A stretch of DNA of 64,000 bases. It comes from Cyclobacterium plantarum. Its GTDB lineage: Bacteria; Bacteroidota; Bacteroidia; Cytophagales; Cyclobacteriaceae. Below, one piece after another: positions 60,479 through 64,000 of the stretch (positions are counted from its first letter, which is position 1; the number at the start of each line of letters is the position of its first letter). A program made the position numbers and the translations under genes. Below the pieces are notes generated by a model. That model did not search any database, was not told the origin of the DNA, and worked only from the letters and a program-made list of their open reading frames with translations. The stretch is taken from positions 861,347 through 925,346 of the forward strand of contig NZ_JAANYN010000002.1 of assembly GCF_011290685.1 (NCBI RefSeq). The letters run 5' to 3'.

Positions 60479-62890
60479 ATGCAAAAGAACGAAGCTTATC
60501 CGAAAGTGCCTGGCAAACTAAAAAACTACCGCCTGACGCCCACAGGTATTTCAGGACAAACGGAGAACAGTATATTTCAGATTCAGGTTTATGCGGACAA
60601 TACTTTCAGGATTCAGGTTAGTTTAAAAAAAACTTTTCAACCCAACCCCTATTCTGTGGTAGCCGAAGCGAATGAGAATGCATATTCTTTTGAGGATCAG
60701 GATAAATTCCTTTTTTTAAAAACCACCAAAATCCATTTGTCCGTCAGCAAGGAAAATTTTTCGCTTACTTTTAAAAATCCTTCAGGTCAGGTAATCAGCG
60801 AAGACGACCCCAATTATGGGATTCATTGGTTGGGTACAGAGGTCAGTAATTATAAAAAGCTACAGGAATGGGAAAAATTCATCGGCCTTGGCGAAAAAAC
60901 AGGAGGTTTAAACAGATATGGGCAAACCTATACTCACTGGAACACAGACCATTTTGCCTATGGCACAGGGGATGATCCTTTATACCTTTCCATACCTTTT
61001 TTTATGGGGTTGCATCACGGGCTCAGTTATGGAATATTTTTTGACAACACCCACAAAACAACTTTTAATTTTGGTGCCGGGAACAACCGTTACGCTTACT
61101 ATTCAGCAGAAGATGGGGATTTGGATTACTACTTTTTTCACGATCAAAACATTGCCGACATCATTACTGCCTTCTCTTATTTGACAGGAAAGCCGGAACT
61201 TCCCCAGAAATGGGCCCTGGGGTACCAGCAATGCCGGTATTCCTATTACCCTGACAAAGATGTGATTCGACTGGCACAAACCTTCAGGGATAAAGGCATC
61301 CCAGCAGATGTGATTTATCTGGACATACACCATATGGAGAAGTACAAGGTTTTTACCTTCGATGGAAATAATTTTCCCGACCCCTCATCCATGATCAGCT
61401 ACCTCAAAAAATCAGGATTTAAGGTAGTAGTAATACTTGACCCGGGAATAAAAGTCGATGAAGACTATACTCCTTATCTGGAAGGAAAATCTAAAAACCT
61501 ATTTTTAAAGTATCCGGATGGAGAGATTTACCAGGGTCAGGTATGGCCAGGCTGGTGCGCCTTCCCTGACTTTACGCTTGCCCAAACGAGAGATTGGTGG
61601 GCGGAAAAATTAAAATTTTATACTGATTTGGGGGTAGATGGGTTCTGGACAGATATGAACGAACCTGCCACCTGGGGCCAAACCATACCCAATTTGGTAC
61701 AATTCGACTTTGAGGGTGTGGGGGGAAACCATAAAAAAAGCCGAAATGTGTATGGGCTTCAGATGGCGAGAAGCACCTCAGAGGGACAACAAAAGCAACA
61801 CCCTGAATCCAGACCTTTTGTCCTGACCCGATCGGGATTTGCCGGAGTTCAGCGACATGCTGCGGTGTGGACAGGGGATAATGTATCTAATGATGAACAC
61901 ATGCTGGCCGGCATCAGACTGGTAAACAGTCTTGGATTAAGCGGCGTACCATTTTCCGGGTATGATATCGGTGGCTTTGTAGGAAACTGTTCACCGGAAC
62001 TATTTGCCAGATGGATCAGTATTGCGGCATTTTGTCCCTTTTTCCGCGCCCATACCATGATCAACAGCCATGCTTCCGAGCCCTGGTCTTTTGGCGAGGA
62101 GGTAGAGGGCATTGCCAGAAATTATATCCGCTTGCGATACAAGTTGATGCCATTAATTTACACTGCGTTTTATCAATCCAGCCAAAACGGATTGCCTGTG
62201 GCAAAAAGTCTTGCCCTGGTTTATCCCTTTGATGACAAAGTATACCATGGAGCTTATGAAAACCAATACCTGTTTTGCGATTCCCTGTTGATAGCCCCGG
62301 TAGAAAGTTATAAAATCATCACCAAAATCTATCTGCCAGAGGGTGACTGGTACCATTTTTTCTCGGACAAAAAGACCAGGGGAGGTCAGGAAGTCTTCTG
62401 GGATTGCCCGCTTGATTACTTACCGGTATTTGTAGCAGCAGGTTCCATTCTGCTCATGCAATCTGCCATTCAATATGTTGATGACATGCATGATGGAAGA
62501 TTAAAAATACATGTATATAAAGGAAAAGGCTTACAAAGCCAAGACCTGTATGAAGATGATGGAAAAAGCCGCCAATACCTGAACGGAAAATTCTCCAAAA
62601 GAACCATTCGGATGGACCATGACCATGGAGTCCTCACGATAGGAGCAGCAACAGGAGAATTTACAAGCTCCTTTAAGAAAACTAAAATTTACTTTCATGG
62701 CTTTTCTGAACAGGTTGCAATCGTCCGGGGTCAGGAGCAAAAAATGCAAGCTAACAACATCGCATTCCTGGATGAGATTTCGGAATTTGACCCTCTGCCT
62801 GTGGGAGAACATGCCTTTCAGATCTGTAAATCCGTTCCTGCAATAACAATTGACCTCGATACCCAAGAACAGCTGATACAACTCAGGTAA
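60479..62890 (+). CDS. Glycoside hydrolase family 31 (alpha-glucosidase type)
   Basis: 803 residues without a signal peptide, so probably cytosolic. The N-terminal galactose-mutarotase-like domain (about 1-215) leads to a (beta/alpha)8 barrel. The catalytic nucleophile is Asp392 in GFWTDMNEPA, the acid/base Asp467 in AVWTGDNVSN, and the sugar-binding region GGFVGNCSPELFARW and FCPFFRAHTMINS are seen. Family members cleave alpha-1,4 or related alpha-glucosides, or alpha-xylosides. It is not linked to the SusC locus; the trehalose gene 12 kb away is not an obvious partner. Confidence 0.94.
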   Translation: MQKNEAYPKVPGKLKNYRLTPTGISGQTENSIFQIQVYADNTFRIQVSLKKTFQPNPYSVVAEANENAYSFEDQDKFLFLKTTKIHLSVSKENFSLTFKNPSGQVISEDDPNYGIHWLGTEVSNYKKLQEWEKFIGLGEKTGGLNRYGQTYTHWNTDHFAYGTGDDPLYLSIPFFMGLHHGLSYGIFFDNTHKTTFNFGAGNNRYAYYSAEDGDLDYYFFHDQNIADIITAFSYLTGKPELPQKWALGYQQCRYSYYPDKDVIRLAQTFRDKGIPADVIYLDIHHMEKYKVFTFDGNNFPDPSSMISYLKKSGFKVVVILDPGIKVDEDYTPYLEGKSKNLFLKYPDGEIYQGQVWPGWCAFPDFTLAQTRDWWAEKLKFYTDLGVDGFWTDMNEPATWGQTIPNLVQFDFEGVGGNHKKSRNVYGLQMARSTSEGQQKQHPESRPFVLTRSGFAGVQRHAAVWTGDNVSNDEHMLAGIRLVNSLGLSGVPFSGYDIGGFVGNCSPELFARWISIAAFCPFFRAHTMINSHASEPWSFGEEVEGIARNYIRLRYKLMPLIYTAFYQSSQNGLPVAKSLALVYPFDDKVYHGAYENQYLFCDSLLIAPVESYKIITKIYLPEGDWYHFFSDKKTRGGQEVFWDCPLDYLPVFVAAGSILLMQSAIQYVDDMHDGRLKIHVYKGKGLQSQDLYEDDGKSRQYLNGKFSKRTIRMDHDHGVLTIGAATGEFTSSFKKTKIYFHGFSEQVAIVRGQEQKMQANNIAFLDEISEFDPLPVGEHAFQICKSVPAITIDLDTQEQLIQLR

Positions 62891-62904
62891 GCCGGATCGA
62901 AAAC

Positions 62905-63702
62905 TTAATTACTATTGTAGTACTTCAGGGCATCGTCCATTTGCTCATTCAACTTGTCAATTCTCCTTTCTGGACCAGGGTGGGTTGAAAGAAATTCCGG
63001 AGGTCTTTCTCCACCAGATTGTTCATTCATCCTTTGCCAGAAAGCCGGCGCTTCCCTGGGATCAAACCCTGCCATGGCCATGAAAATAAGTCCCAATTGA
63101 TCTGCTTCTAGTTCCTGATCCCTTGAGAATTTCAACATTCCCACCTGACCACCTACACCAACGGCTTGTAAAAAAATGGTTTGGGTTAAACTGGGGTTTT
63201 CTCCCATGGCCGCCTGAAGGCCTCCCATAAGACCATTGGCTACCATCCCCTGAGACATTCTTTCCCGGGCATGATTGGCTATGGCATGGGCTACTTCATG
63301 GCCCATTACTACTGCAATTCCGGTTTCATCCTGACAAATGGGCAATATTCCTGTGTAGAAAGCCACTTTCCCTCCTGGCATACACCAGGCGTTGACCTGA
63401 TCACTTTCCAATAAATTAAACTCCCAGGCGAAACCTTCTGTAATTTCGGGGTGCCCATTCTCATCCAGGTATTTTTCTACTGCTTCGGCAATCCGCCTTC
63501 CCACATTGACTACCTGTTTGCCCTTTGTTGTATTCGTCAACACCTTGCTTTCTTCCAACACTTGTCCATACTGGTCATAAGATAAAGGCAATACCTCCGC
63601 ATTGCTCACAATGCTCAATTGCCTTCTGCCACTTAAAGGCACTGTAGCACAGCTATAGACAATAAGCCCAAGAAAGATAAACGCAGCTATTTTTTTATAC
63701 AT
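62905..63702 (-). CDS. M48-family lipoprotein metallopeptidase
   Basis: 265 residues from the ATG at 63700-63702, with a lipobox VYSC (Cys18). The zinc motif is HEVAH (His135, His139) in VVMGHEVAHAIANH, with the third ligand in the SRDQELEADQLGL helix. It is the short BepA/LoiP-type group that checks or degrades misfolded outer-membrane proteins. A longer reading from 63735 is less likely. Confidence 0.92.
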   Translation of the reverse strand: MYKKIAAFIFLGLIVYSCATVPLSGRRQLSIVSNAEVLPLSYDQYGQVLEESKVLTNTTKGKQVVNVGRRIAEAVEKYLDENGHPEITEGFAWEFNLLESDQVNAWCMPGGKVAFYTGILPICQDETGIAVVMGHEVAHAIANHARERMSQGMVANGLMGGLQAAMGENPSLTQTIFLQAVGVGGQVGMLKFSRDQELEADQLGLIFMAMAGFDPREAPAFWQRMNEQSGGERPPEFLSTHPGPERRIDKLNEQMDDALKYYNSN

Positions 63703-63887
63703 AATTATCGAGTCTAATAAGTTTTGTTGGTTCAAAAAAGATGCCAGATTAATTGTTTTTTTTTTAAAAAACCAATGTTTAAATATTGGGTATCAATCAA
63801 AATTATTCACAAATATAAAACATCTTACCAGCCAAACAGTTTACTTATTTAAGAAATTTCTAATTTAAACAATACCCTTAAAAGCTT

Positions 63888-64000
63888 ATGAAAAAGTACT
63901 ATCAATTGTTGTTTTTAATGATAGGCATTGCAGGCACTATGTTTTTGCAATCCTGTGTAGACGAACAAAGTCCGGCAGATGCGCTGGAACTTTTAGGTAA
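63888..64000 (+). CDS. Start of a lipoprotein gene (runs off the window)
   Basis: Only 37 codons are seen. It begins MKKYYQLLFLMIGIAGTMFL and has the lipobox LQSC (Cys23). The mature start VDEQSPADALELLG gives no family. The length and function are unknown. Confidence 0.7.
   Translation, partial: MKKYYQLLFLMIGIAGTMFLQSCVDEQSPADALELLG

Overview
The window comes from a free-living, probably marine member of the Bacteroidota, most like the Cytophagales (Cyclobacteriaceae type). The evidence is a SusC/SusD pair in a polysaccharide-utilisation locus, proteins with C-terminal type IX secretion sorting domains, a DUF6660 metal-resistance protein, promoters of the TAnnTTTG type, weak Shine-Dalgarno sequences, and moderate G+C. 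No rRNA is present; there is one tRNA (CAU anticodon).

Layout. 1-1181: the start of a CzcA-type metal efflux pump and its small Cys/His-rich partner. 1560-4340: an S41 lipoprotein peptidase with an outer-membrane-type partner, and a DUF4160/DUF2442 pair. 4624-7610: an operon of an MscS-like channel, a soluble MgtE-like protein without a channel domain, and a complete MgtE. 7809-13981: an accessory islet with two intact antitoxin/PIN-toxin modules, a decayed gapless 739-bp copy of one of them, a MntA/HepT pair, an SDR oxidoreductase, IS21-end-like repeats and a structured element of about 110 bp present twice in inverted orientation. 14125-31000: mostly housekeeping: tRNA, HAD phosphatase + M50 protease, rhodanese + T9SS protein + PASTA protein, a secreted M43 protease, NifU and Mrp, DnaG, RibBA, SurE.

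28921-45862: a polysaccharide-utilisation locus on the minus strand. It has SusC/SusD, two heparinase II/III-like lyases, a BNR-4 beta-propeller protein, a truncated lyase relic, a SusD relic and a Nudix-fold regulator. It is broken up by a plus-strand operon (TsdA-like dihaem cytochrome + porin, behind a Crp/Fnr-like palindrome) and by a REP-associated tyrosine transposase (RAYT). Around the RAYT lie three arrays of palindromes. Every palindrome has the core ATTACAAAT (or ATTGCAAAT), facing either way, and the cores are spaced almost strictly 30 and 32 bp apart, so each full unit is 124 bp. This is the most unusual structure in the window.

46140-64000: trehalose synthesis (OtsA-OtsB fusion), penicillin acylase family, DUF2911 lipoprotein, endonuclease/exonuclease/phosphatase family protein, RND-family exporter, M1 peptidase, a porin, GH31 alpha-glucosidase, M48 lipoprotein peptidase and the start of another lipoprotein gene.

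The PUL genes probably work together: SusD binds and SusC imports oligosaccharides made by the lyases, and the Nudix regulator next to SusC probably senses a product sugar. The substrate is likely a uronate-containing polysaccharide, but the exact one cannot be read from the sequence.
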